6,902 nt of DNA from Chthoniobacter sp. (GCA_025352865.1 JANXSB010000099.1:1-6902), one strand, 5' to 3'. Counted from the first letter of the stretch, positions 1 through 6,123 are shown. The notes: generated by a model from the letters alone, not told the origin. Numbers and translations are program-made.

Positions 1-56
1 GCTGCGGGCGGCTGTAGGGGAAGCTGCCAGCTTCCCCTTACAGCGCCGCCCGCAGC
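1..56. repeat. Long near-perfect palindrome at the end of the kinase-like gene
   Basis: The outer arms 1-12 and 45-56 are exact reverse complements. The inner arms 12-26 and 28-43 pair along about 15 bp with a single bulged T at 38, so almost the whole 56 nt can fold into one hairpin with the apex near position 27. The minus-strand gene ends inside it, with its stop codon at 38-40 and its last codons in the right arm. The structure may act as an intrinsic terminator for that gene, or for genes converging from the left, or it may be a REP/MITE-like repeat that entered the gene end. A following T-run would lie outside the window, so terminator function cannot be judged. The palindrome may continue to the left of position 1. 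Confidence 0.75.
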
Positions 57-802
57 GCGGCGAGGCGCAGCGCCAGCTCCGCGGGCGCGAGATACGTCGT
101 CCTCACCGCCCACCAGACGCGCGCGATGCCGCGCGGCGCGAGCAGCCTTTCGCGCACCCGCGCGACGATCTCGGGACGCTCATACGCCGCGAGAAAAGCC
201 TGCGCGCTCGGCAGCCACAGCTCGCGCGAAATGCGGCCCACCATGTCCTGCAAAAAGACCAGCAGGTCGTCGGTGTGCCGCTCATCCGCGCTGAGCGTGC
301 GGTGGTGCTGCACCTCGAAGTCGATCAGCCGCGCGCGATTCCCCGCCGCCTCGTAAATGAAATTGCCCGCGTGCGGATCGCCGTGCGACCACGGCCCCGC
401 GAAGTCCGCGCACGTCCGCGCGTGCGCCCGGCGCAGCTCGCCCGCCGCCGCGGCCAGCATCGCCGGCGTGAGCGTGCCGGTGTCGAGGTGCTGCGTCAGA
501 TTCACGCCCGGCATCTCCTCCGCCGCCACCGCGCGCGGCCCGTCGGCGAAAGCGCGGAAGCGGTCGCCATGCAGCGCGAGGAAACACTCCACCTCCCAGC
601 GCTGCCAGACGGCGAAGTCATCGAGCGCGCGCACCGGATTGCCGACCGCGCGGAAAAAGCGGTTCGCGCACGCCATGATCGGCCGCGCTAGGCCGCGCCG
701 GCGCTTGATCCACATCGGCCGACCATCCCGGATTTCCCGCGAGACGGCGTTGATCTTGATCCGATCGACGAGGGAACCGGCAGCGGTGAGAAAACGACTC
801 AT
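38..802 (-). CDS. Kinase-fold phosphotransferase-like protein (lipopolysaccharide kinase / RIO-like)
   Basis: A 254-residue protein with a protein-kinase-like core. The catalytic loop is W138-S-H140-G-D142-P-H144-A-G-N147, with the presumed catalytic Asp at 142 and metal-binding Asn at 147. The metal-binding D161-F-E163 replaces the usual DFG. The N-lobe is small: K33 in WIKRRR is the best candidate for the ATP-binding lysine, and no clear glycine-rich loop is seen. HGDxHxGN followed by IDFE occurs in small-molecule and lipopolysaccharide (Kdo/WaaP-type) kinases and in RIO/Bud32-like enzymes, so the substrate cannot be named. A role in phosphorylating a cell-envelope sugar is only a guess. 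There is no signal peptide or membrane segment, so it should be cytoplasmic. The ATG at 802 has no good Shine-Dalgarno. The gene is divergent from the transglutaminase-like gene, and its 3' end lies in a long palindrome. Confidence 0.75.
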   Translation of the reverse strand: MSRFLTAAGSLVDRIKINAVSREIRDGRPMWIKRRRGLARPIMACANRFFRAVGNPVRALDDFAVWQRWEVECFLALHGDRFRAFADGPRAVAAEEMPGVNLTQHLDTGTLTPAMLAAAAGELRRAHARTCADFAGPWSHGDPHAGNFIYEAAGNRARLIDFEVQHHRTLSADERHTDDLLVFLQDMVGRISRELWLPSAQAFLAAYERPEIVARVRERLLAPRGIARVWWAVRTTYLAPAELALRLAALRAAL

Positions 803-876
803 TGCGCGGCAGCCTACGCACCGCCGCCCGCGCTGCCAATCCGGCTTCGCAAAACCGCGCGGGCACGCCTGCTGCT

Positions 877-942
877 AAATTTCCGCGAGGGAACGGTTGC
901 CAGCCCGGCCAGCCTTCCGCTAGTATTTATGGAAATTTCCGC
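877..942. repeat. Paired AAATTTCCGC motif in the divergent intergenic region
   Basis: The decamer AAATTTCCGC occurs at 877-886 and again at 933-942, 56 bp apart start to start, in an otherwise very GC-rich region. The second copy lies in the palindrome GGAAATTTCC (931-940), directly after the candidate -10 box and just before the start codon at 946. The first copy is preceded by GCTGC and the second is followed by GCAGC, which gives the pair partial inverted symmetry. The positions would suit operator half-sites for one or both divergent genes, but two copies of a 10-mer can arise by chance. Confidence 0.35.
897..926 (+). promoter_or_regulatory. Candidate sigma70 promoter for the transglutaminase-like gene
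   Basis: TTGCCA at 897-902 matches the -35 consensus at 5 of 6 positions. TAGTAT at 921-926 matches the -10 consensus at 4 of 6, with an 18-bp spacer. It sits in the only AT-richer patch of this divergent region, about 20 bp before the ATG at 946, giving a predicted leader of only about 13 nt. It is inferred from sequence alone, and the -10 box is imperfect. Confidence 0.4.
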
Positions 943-945
943 AGC

Positions 946-1839
946 ATGCGTCTTCGCGCCCTTCGCTTTTTAATCCCCGCGCTCACCGTCCCGCTGCTTT
1001 CACCGGCTCCGCTCACGGCTCAGGATGCCGTCACTCGCGTCGCTCCCGTCACCCTCGTTCCGTTCCGGGGCGGGGGAGAGATGAAATTGCGCGAAGCCGC
1101 CCCGGTGGCACTGCCGCCGGCGACCACGGTCATCATCCGTGCGAGCCCGCCGCCGCCCGTCATTCCGCCCACGCCCCCCGTCGCGAAAACCGCGCCGCCC
1201 GTTGCACCCGCCAAACGATCCGCCGCGCGCAAACCGGCAGCACCCGTCGTCGCGCACATCGCCACTCTGCCACCCGCGCCACCGCGCAGCGAACCGCCGC
1301 CCGCCGCGCTGCCGCCCGGCGGTCGCGACCTCTCGCTCCAGCCCACCAGTTTCACCCCGTACGACCGCTACCTCGGCTCCGTCCGCGCCGTCATCGCCAA
1401 TCTCGAACTGCACGAAACAAACATGGCGCAGGCCGCGCGGCTGATGAAGGAAGGCCACCGTTTCAAATACTGCGTCTGCGATCCCTACCGCGCCGACCCG
1501 CCCGCCCTCACCGAGTCGCGGCGCGCGGGCGATTGCAAATCGAAGGCGCTCTGGCTCTACGACAATCTCGGCGACCGCAACGCGCTCTTCGTCATCGGCA
1601 AAGCCGAGCAGCGCGCGCGCACCAGCCACGCCTGGGTCTATTGGCGCTACGATGAGCGCTGGTGGATTCTCGACTGCACGGAGCGCGCCGATCCCATCGC
1701 GGCGGACAGCGTTTCCTCGGATCGTTACGTGCCCTACTACTCCTTCGGAAAAGGCGGCGCCTACCGGCACAAGGCCACGCGCCTGATGCTCACGGGAGCC
1801 ATCGTCCCGAGCGCGAAACCGGTCGCGGGTCTGCGCTAA
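946..1839 (+). CDS. Exported proline-rich protein with transglutaminase-like cysteine-peptidase domain
   Basis: A 297-residue protein. The ATG at 946 is chosen because it opens a clear Sec signal peptide: MRLRALRF, a hydrophobic stretch, then PLTA, with cleavage likely after A25. The upstream in-frame TTG at 802 would bury it. Residues about 52-125 are a low-complexity Pro/Ala/Lys linker (PPPP, PPTPP, APPAPP-like), suited to spanning the periplasm or cell wall. Residues about 138-285 form the folded domain. C197 in AGDCKSKAL, H228 in TSHAW and D243 in WILDCT have the spacing of a transglutaminase-like Cys-His-Asp triad. This superfamily includes peptidases, amidases and crosslinking enzymes, so the reaction is not known. 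Further cysteines at 176 and 178 (YCVCDP) and 244 could be structural. The gene stands alone on its strand, and its TAA overlaps the stop of convergent ppc. Confidence 0.78.
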   Translation: MRLRALRFLIPALTVPLLSPAPLTAQDAVTRVAPVTLVPFRGGGEMKLREAAPVALPPATTVIIRASPPPPVIPPTPPVAKTAPPVAPAKRSAARKPAAPVVAHIATLPPAPPRSEPPPAALPPGGRDLSLQPTSFTPYDRYLGSVRAVIANLELHETNMAQAARLMKEGHRFKYCVCDPYRADPPALTESRRAGDCKSKALWLYDNLGDRNALFVIGKAEQRARTSHAWVYWRYDERWWILDCTERADPIAADSVSSDRYVPYYSFGKGGAYRHKATRLMLTGAIVPSAKPVAGLR

Positions 1840-4616
1840 CCCGTCGTCCGCAGTCCGCTGGCGATCGCGTTGATCGAAAGCAGCAGCTCCGGCAACATCC
1901 GCTCCGCCGCCGCCTCGTCGCCGGTATTCCGCAGCCCGCGCCAGCGGCGGAGCAGATGGATTTCCTGGAAATGCAGCACGCGCAGCGCATCCGCGCGCAG
2001 ACCCAGCGTTTTCAGCATGCGCGGGCGGCGCATCGACATCGGACTGCCGCGCAACTCTTCAAGCATCTTCCGCGTGAGGTTCCACTCATCCATGATGATC
2101 GTCATGAAACGCTCCCGCAGCGCCGGGTCGTCCACGAGTTCCGCGTAGGCACGCATCAGCTCGGGATCGGTGCTGGCGATACTCGATTCGATGTTCGTCA
2201 GCACGTAATGCAGGAACGGCCACGTCCGAATGTGCCCGCGGATTTCCGCCAGCTCGCTCGCGCTCAAGGCGCTCAGCCCCGAGCCCGCGCCGAACCAGCC
2301 CGGCACATAAAACCGCGCCTGGCTCCAACTAAAAACCCACGGGATCGCGCGCAAATCCGCGAGGCTCGGCTGCCCCGTGCGCCGCGACGGGCGCGAGCCG
2401 ATGCTGCTGTGCTCCAGCGCGTCGATCGGCGTGGCCTGCCGGTAAAATGCGAGGAAGCCCTCCGTCTCAATCAGCCGCCGGTAGCCGCGCTGGCTTGCCG
2501 CCGCGAGCCGCTCCAGCAAAGGCGCGAGCGGGTGCGGCCCCGGCGCGCTGTGCTCGTGGCGGATCGTCGTCGCCGTCACGCCCGCGACGAGCAGTTCGAG
2601 ATTGTAGGCCGCGGTCGCGAAGTTGCCGAATTTCTGCGCGATCGTTTCGCCCTGCTCCGTGAGCCGGATGTCGCCGCCGAGCGAACCGTCCGGCAGCGCT
2701 TCGAGAAAGCGGTTCGTCGGTCCCGCGCCGCGGCTCACCGTGCCGCCGCGGCCGTGGAAAAAGCGGATGCGCACGCCCGCATCGCGCCCGAGTTGCGCGA
2801 GCCGCCACTGCGCTTTTTGCAGCCCCCATTGGCTCGCGAAAATGCCCGCGTCCTTGTTGCTGTCGCTGTAGCCGACCATGACCTGCTGTGTGAGCGGTAG
2901 TCGCTCGCGGCCCCAGTTCCACGCGCCGAAATCGAGCGAGCGTCGCGTCATCGGCTCCTCGAGAAACGCCTGCAAGATGGTCGGCCCGGCTTCGAGATCG
3001 TCGAGCGTTTCAAACAGCGGCACCACCGGCAGCACACACACCATTCCCTCCGGCAACTGCCGCGTCAGCCCCGCCTCGCGCGCCAGCACATAGACGATCA
3101 GCAGATCCGAAAGCCGCCGCGTCATGCTCACGATCAGCGCGCCGATGCCATCCGCTCCGCAGCGCGCGATGTGCGCCGCGAGCACGCGGAAACAGCCCAG
3201 CACCGTGTCCGCCTCGGTGCCCGCCGAGGCCGATGGATGCAGGAACGGGCGCGGCGAGCGCAGTTCTTTTTCCAAAAAGCGCAGGCGCTCCACCTCGCTC
3301 CATTCGTCCCACTGGCTGCCGTCGATTCCCGCCGCCGTCATCAACTGCGCAAACGCCTTTGCGTGAAAAACCGAGTTCTGCCGGATGTCGAGCTGCGCGA
3401 GATGAAAGCCGAAAACCTGGAGGATGCGCCGCACCGGACGCACGTCCGAATCCGCCAGCCGCTGCGCGCCGACTTCGCACAGCGAATCGTGCAGCACGCG
3501 CAAATCCGCCGCGAGTTCCGTGGCAAACTGATAGCGCCCGCCGCCCTCGCGCACCTGCGCCAGTTGATGCGCGGCGATTTCCACCGGCAGCCGCGCGGTC
3601 ATCAGCTCCACGTACTGCCGCCACGGTTCGCCGGTGTTCGTGGAAAGAATCGCCGCCGCCGTCTTGCCCATGTCCGCCGCGAGCTTGTTGCGCGCCTCAA
3701 CGAGCGAGGCCGGCGGCGGTTGCATCCACGAGGACAGGCTCAGCTTTTCCGCAAGCGCGGTGAGTTGCCGATGCAGCACCACGAGCGCATTCGCCCGCAG
3801 CCGCTCCAGCGTTTCCGCAGTGACCTCGGCGGTGACGCCGGGATGTCCGTCGCGGTCGCCGCCCACCCAATTGCCAAAACGAATGAGCGGCAGATGTCCG
3901 CTCTCGCGCACCCTTTCCGCATCGAAGCCCGTCGCTACCCACGCGTGCCGCAACCGCGCGTCGATCTCCGGCAGCACCGCCGGAAAAACCTCGCGCAGAT
4001 AATTCATGATGTTGCGGCGCTCGTCATTGAGCGTTGGTTTTTCGAGGAGGATTTCGCCCGTCCGCCAAAGCCGTTCGAGCGTCGCCTTCGTTTTGTCGCG
4101 AATGGAAACGCGCTCCCTCGGCGTGAGATTCTCCCGCTCGCGCGCCGTGAGCAGGGCGAAGAGCGAGCGATGCTGATCGAGCACCGCCAGCCGTTTTGCC
4201 TCCGTCGGATGCGCGGTCAAAACCGGTTCGACACACACCTTCCCGAGCGTGTTCGCGATCGCACTTTCCGCCACGCCGCTCTGCTTCAGCTTCGCCAGTT
4301 GCTCGCCCCAAAGTCCGCGCTCTGCCGTCAGGCCCTCGCTCACTTCCCGCAGCACGCGCATGCTCGCGGCGGCGTTTTCTTCGACCATGTTCAGGAGCTG
4401 AAACGCGATGGAATAAACCAGCCCGAGCTGCGGCGGTAGGTTCGCCACGTCGCCCGTTTCCGCCGGTGGCCCGAACCACGGCAACTGCGCGGCCAGTTCC
4501 TCGTTCCCCAATTCCCGCAGTACCTCGCCGAGGCACTCGATGAGAAAGCGCAGGTCGCGATCTATTTTTTCAAAGCCGATGCCGACGTAATCCGGCGACG
4601 TTTTTTCCTCAGTCAT
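1836..4616 (-). CDS. ppc: Phosphoenolpyruvate carboxylase
   Basis: A full-length, 926-residue PEPC (the E. coli enzyme has 883). It makes oxaloacetate from phosphoenolpyruvate and bicarbonate in the cytoplasm, refilling the TCA cycle. Catalytic motifs are intact: TAHPTE with H136 (E. coli H138), FGNWVGGDRDGHPG at 247-260, GYSDSNKDAG with K588 (E. coli K546), and FFHGRGGTVSRG with H621, R623 and R629 (E. coli H579, R581, R587). RLTEQGE follows at 651-657. The C-terminus ends in the expected glycine, but as RTTG and not RNTG. In the aspartate-inhibition site, R629 and R874 are kept, while the positions of E. coli K773 and N881 are S815 and T924. The start is supported by GAGGA at 4627-4631, 10 nt upstream. 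The gene lies 6 nt after the beta-propeller gene, implying co-transcription and probably coupled translation. No frameshift is seen. Confidence 0.97.
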   Translation of the reverse strand: MTEEKTSPDYVGIGFEKIDRDLRFLIECLGEVLRELGNEELAAQLPWFGPPAETGDVANLPPQLGLVYSIAFQLLNMVEENAAASMRVLREVSEGLTAERGLWGEQLAKLKQSGVAESAIANTLGKVCVEPVLTAHPTEAKRLAVLDQHRSLFALLTARERENLTPRERVSIRDKTKATLERLWRTGEILLEKPTLNDERRNIMNYLREVFPAVLPEIDARLRHAWVATGFDAERVRESGHLPLIRFGNWVGGDRDGHPGVTAEVTAETLERLRANALVVLHRQLTALAEKLSLSSWMQPPPASLVEARNKLAADMGKTAAAILSTNTGEPWRQYVELMTARLPVEIAAHQLAQVREGGGRYQFATELAADLRVLHDSLCEVGAQRLADSDVRPVRRILQVFGFHLAQLDIRQNSVFHAKAFAQLMTAAGIDGSQWDEWSEVERLRFLEKELRSPRPFLHPSASAGTEADTVLGCFRVLAAHIARCGADGIGALIVSMTRRLSDLLIVYVLAREAGLTRQLPEGMVCVLPVVPLFETLDDLEAGPTILQAFLEEPMTRRSLDFGAWNWGRERLPLTQQVMVGYSDSNKDAGIFASQWGLQKAQWRLAQLGRDAGVRIRFFHGRGGTVSRGAGPTNRFLEALPDGSLGGDIRLTEQGETIAQKFGNFATAAYNLELLVAGVTATTIRHEHSAPGPHPLAPLLERLAAASQRGYRRLIETEGFLAFYRQATPIDALEHSSIGSRPSRRTGQPSLADLRAIPWVFSWSQARFYVPGWFGAGSGLSALSASELAEIRGHIRTWPFLHYVLTNIESSIASTDPELMRAYAELVDDPALRERFMTIIMDEWNLTRKMLEELRGSPMSMRRPRMLKTLGLRADALRVLHFQEIHLLRRWRGLRNTGDEAAAERMLPELLLSINAIASGLRTTG

Positions 4617-4622
4617 TTCGTG

Positions 4623-5885
4623 TCAGTCCTCGATCCGGTAGAGATGCGTCTTGCTGCGCAAAATCAGCGCTTTTCCCGCGACTGCGGGCGAGGCCATGAA
4701 GCCGCCGTCGAACTGGTTCTCCGCTAGCTTCTTGAACGTGCGATCCGCCGCGAAGACGACCACTTTGCCCTCCTCGTTCCCCGCGTAGAGCCGCCCGTCC
4801 GCGTAGAGCGGGCTGGCGCTGTAGTTCCCGCCGATGCGCTCGCTCCACAGCACTTCGCCCGTCTTCGCGTCGAGACACACGGCGATGCCGCCGTCATTCA
4901 CCGCGAAGAGCAAATCGCCCACGAGCGTGACGCTCGGCTTGTTCGGCACCGTCTTTTTCAAACGCCACGCCACGCTGTCCTCGCCGAGCATGCCGTGCCC
5001 GCCGAGCTTCACCGCAAGCAGCCCGCCTTTGCCAAAACCCGTGGCGATGAAAACCATCCCGAGCCCGACCACCGGACGCGCCGCGGCGCTATGGCTCTCG
5101 CGTTCCTCGAACCGCCAGATCTCCTTTCCCGTGCGCGGCTCGTAGGCATAGTGCGCCTTTGCCCCGCTCGAAAAAAGCATCGGCTGCCCACCGACCTCGG
5201 CGACGTGCGGCGTGGAAAAAGCCTTGCGCCAGTCGCCATCCGCCTCGGGTTTCCCGTCCGCCGTGAGGTCCTTGTAATCAATCGAGCGATCCACTTTCCA
5301 CACGGTCTTCCCGGTCTTCTTGTCGAGCGCGACAATGAACTGCGCATCGCTCCCATCGAAATTCATAATCAGCAAATCCTGCCACACGATCGGCGACGAT
5401 CCCGCGCCGCGAAAATGGTTGCACACAAAATCCGTGCGCTCCCAAATTTTCGCGCCCGTCTTCGTGTCGAGGCACGCCGTGCCAGGAGAGCCGAACGTGA
5501 CGTACAGGCGCCCTTCCTCGACCACCGGCGTCGGCGACGCGTAGCTGTTGAACTTGTGGCAAAACTGCGGCGTCGCCACATGGAAGAGCACATCGTCGCG
5601 CAGCACTTTTCCGCTCTCGCGATCCACGCACACTGCCGAGAGTTCCGTGCCTTCTTCGTTCGCTGTCGTCAGCCAGATTTGCCCGCCCCACACCACCGGC
5701 GAAGACCATGCCTTGCCATGAATCGCCGTCTTCCATTTCACATGCTCGCCCTCGCCAAATTTCAGCGGCAGCCCCGCCGCCTCGCTGTGCCCATCGCCCG
5801 TGGGGCCGCGGAACTGCGGCCAGTTGTCCGCGGCGAAAATAGTGGTCGAGAGTGTGAGAGCGGTGAAGGCGGTGCGGAGAAACAT
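4623..5885 (-). CDS. Secreted PQQ-like beta-propeller repeat protein
   Basis: A 420-residue protein. An N-terminal signal peptide (MFLRTAF, a hydrophobic core, then TTIFA, cleaved near A18/A19) is followed by NWPQFRGPTGDG at 21-32. That opening is typical of secreted PQQ-like propellers of Planctomycetota and Verrucomicrobiota. At least five blade signatures of the form (C/A)xDxxTGxxxW are seen at about 86-97, 138-149, 186-197, 247-258 and 337-348. Between them are strand motifs such as SSPVV, SYASPTPVV, SSPIV, STPHV and YSASPLY. The fold is thus a BamB/quinoprotein-like beta-propeller, probably periplasmic and used for binding. No quinoprotein dehydrogenase domain or vicinal-cysteine active site is seen, so PQQ binding and enzyme activity should not be assumed. 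It is the first gene of a unit with ppc. The ATG at 5885 has no close Shine-Dalgarno; a GGGAGG lies 22 nt upstream in a possible hairpin. Confidence 0.88.
   Translation of the reverse strand: MFLRTAFTALTLSTTIFAADNWPQFRGPTGDGHSEAAGLPLKFGEGEHVKWKTAIHGKAWSSPVVWGGQIWLTTANEEGTELSAVCVDRESGKVLRDDVLFHVATPQFCHKFNSYASPTPVVEEGRLYVTFGSPGTACLDTKTGAKIWERTDFVCNHFRGAGSSPIVWQDLLIMNFDGSDAQFIVALDKKTGKTVWKVDRSIDYKDLTADGKPEADGDWRKAFSTPHVAEVGGQPMLFSSGAKAHYAYEPRTGKEIWRFEERESHSAAARPVVGLGMVFIATGFGKGGLLAVKLGGHGMLGEDSVAWRLKKTVPNKPSVTLVGDLLFAVNDGGIAVCLDAKTGEVLWSERIGGNYSASPLYADGRLYAGNEEGKVVVFAADRTFKKLAENQFDGGFMASPAVAGKALILRSKTHLYRIED
4627..4631 (-). promoter_or_regulatory. Shine-Dalgarno sequence for ppc
   Basis: On the minus strand GAGGA lies 10 nt before the ppc ATG at 4616, inside the final codons of the upstream beta-propeller gene. 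It fixes the ppc start and suggests that ribosomes finishing the upstream gene help open this site. It is one of the few recognisable ribosome-binding sites in the window. Confidence 0.6.
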
Positions 5886-5889
5886 GGCC

Positions 5890-5913
5890 GGGAGGCTATC
5901 GGGGAATCCTCCC
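5890..5913 (-). promoter_or_regulatory. Small leader hairpin upstream of the beta-propeller gene
   Basis: On the minus strand GGGAGG (5913-5908) and CCTCCC (5895-5890) can form a 6-bp GC-rich stem with a 12-nt loop, ending 4 nt before the ATG at 5885. The only Shine-Dalgarno-like sequence for this gene is the first arm, so folding would hide it. Whether this controls translation is inference from position only. Confidence 0.3.
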
Positions 5914-5941
5914 GTTTCCAGCCACGAATCGCCCTATGGGA

Positions 5942-6015
5942 GAAGGATGAGGTATGAGGTATGAAGGATGAGTGATGAGCCCCCCATTCATACCTCATCC
6001 TTCAACCTCATACCT
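5942..6015. repeat. Opposed arrays of ATGA-ending heptamers forming nested hairpins
   Basis: Five contiguous 7-mers of the form NNNATGA (AGGATGA, GGTATGA, GGTATGA, AGGATGA, GTGATGA) fill 5944-5978. After a short C-rich spacer, their reverse complements recur at 5988-6014 (TCATACC, TCATCCT, a one-base-shorter TCAACC, TCATACC). Arms 5942-5957 and 5988-6003 are a perfect 16-bp inverted repeat. Arms 5956-5965 and 5987-5996 form an alternative 10-bp stem sharing the right arm. Arms 5950-5960 and 6005-6015 form an 11-bp pair. The array lies midway between two divergent genes. It could be a low-complexity interspersed repeat, a transcription barrier or a protein-binding array; the sequence does not decide. 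Confidence 0.8.
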
Positions 6016-6091
6016 TTCCTAACAAACTCTCGCCCCGCCCGTCTCACCCTCAAAACGATGTCTCCCGACTCGCCCCCAATTCCAGTTCCGC

Positions 6092-6096
6092 GGAGG
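6092..6096 (+). promoter_or_regulatory. Strong Shine-Dalgarno ahead of a five-codon leader ORF
   Basis: GGAGG lies 8 nt before the ATG at 6105, ideal spacing for initiation there, but 27 nt before the GTG at 6124 that opens the sigma-factor frame. It is the best ribosome-binding site in this part of the window, and it points at a start codon in a different frame from the sigma gene. Confidence 0.45.
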
Positions 6097-6104
6097 ATTC
6101 GCCG

Positions 6105-6122
6105 ATGATTCCACGCACCTAA
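6105..6122 (+). CDS. Possible five-residue leader peptide upstream of the sigma factor
   Basis: ATG ATT CCA CGC ACC TAA encodes MIPRT. It follows a well-spaced GGAGG, and its TAA ends one base before the GTG at 6124 that begins the sigma factor in another frame. The arrangement would allow terminating ribosomes to reinitiate on the sigma gene. The alternatives are chance, or a one-base sequence error that hides a true sigma start at 6105. The peptide itself shows no recognisable attenuation pattern. Confidence 0.3.
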   Translation: MIPRT

Positions 6123-6123
6123 T

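Larger units (their letters stand above)
5896..6108. repeat. Inverted pair of GGAGGATTC(C/G)CCGAT leader elements
   Basis: The minus strand reads GGAGGATTCCCCGAT from 5912 down to 5898, and the plus strand reads GGAGGATTCGCCGAT from 6092 to 6106. These 15-mers differ at one base and point in opposite directions. Each starts 27-32 nt before the start codon of the gene it faces: the beta-propeller gene (5885) and the ECF sigma gene (6124). The shared distance and orientation suggest a common leader or control element for the divergent operons, or duplication of an ancestral start region. Confidence 0.5.

Noticed and set aside
802..945. Upstream extension of the transglutaminase-like gene to a TTG at 802
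   Set aside because: It would overlap the kinase-like start codon, cover the candidate promoter and place 48 residues of unrelated sequence before a good signal peptide.
1662..2900. Plus-strand open frame of about 412 codons antisense to ppc
   Set aside because: Its translation is Arg/Ala/His-rich low-complexity with no family motif. It lies fully opposite unmistakable PEPC motifs and is a typical high-GC shadow frame.
3171..4439. Plus-strand open frame of about 422 codons antisense to the ppc N-terminal half
   Set aside because: Same composition bias and same frame as the shadow at 1662-2900; no start signal, no recognisable domain.
4623..5885. PQQ-dependent dehydrogenase
   Set aside because: At 420 residues it is shorter than quinoprotein dehydrogenases, and no cofactor-site motif or cytochrome domain is seen; only the propeller fold is supported.
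4995..5957. Plus-strand open frame of about 320 codons antisense to the beta-propeller gene
   Set aside because: Arg-rich shadow with no motif. The opposite strand has a signal peptide and regular propeller repeats, which cannot be accidental.
5942..6015. Short repeats considered as a CRISPR array
   Set aside because: The units are 7 bp, contiguous and without spacers, and no cas gene is present.
5942..6015. Heptamer inverted repeat considered as a simple intrinsic terminator
   Set aside because: Both neighbouring genes start, not end, here, and there is no T-run following a GC-rich stem on either strand.
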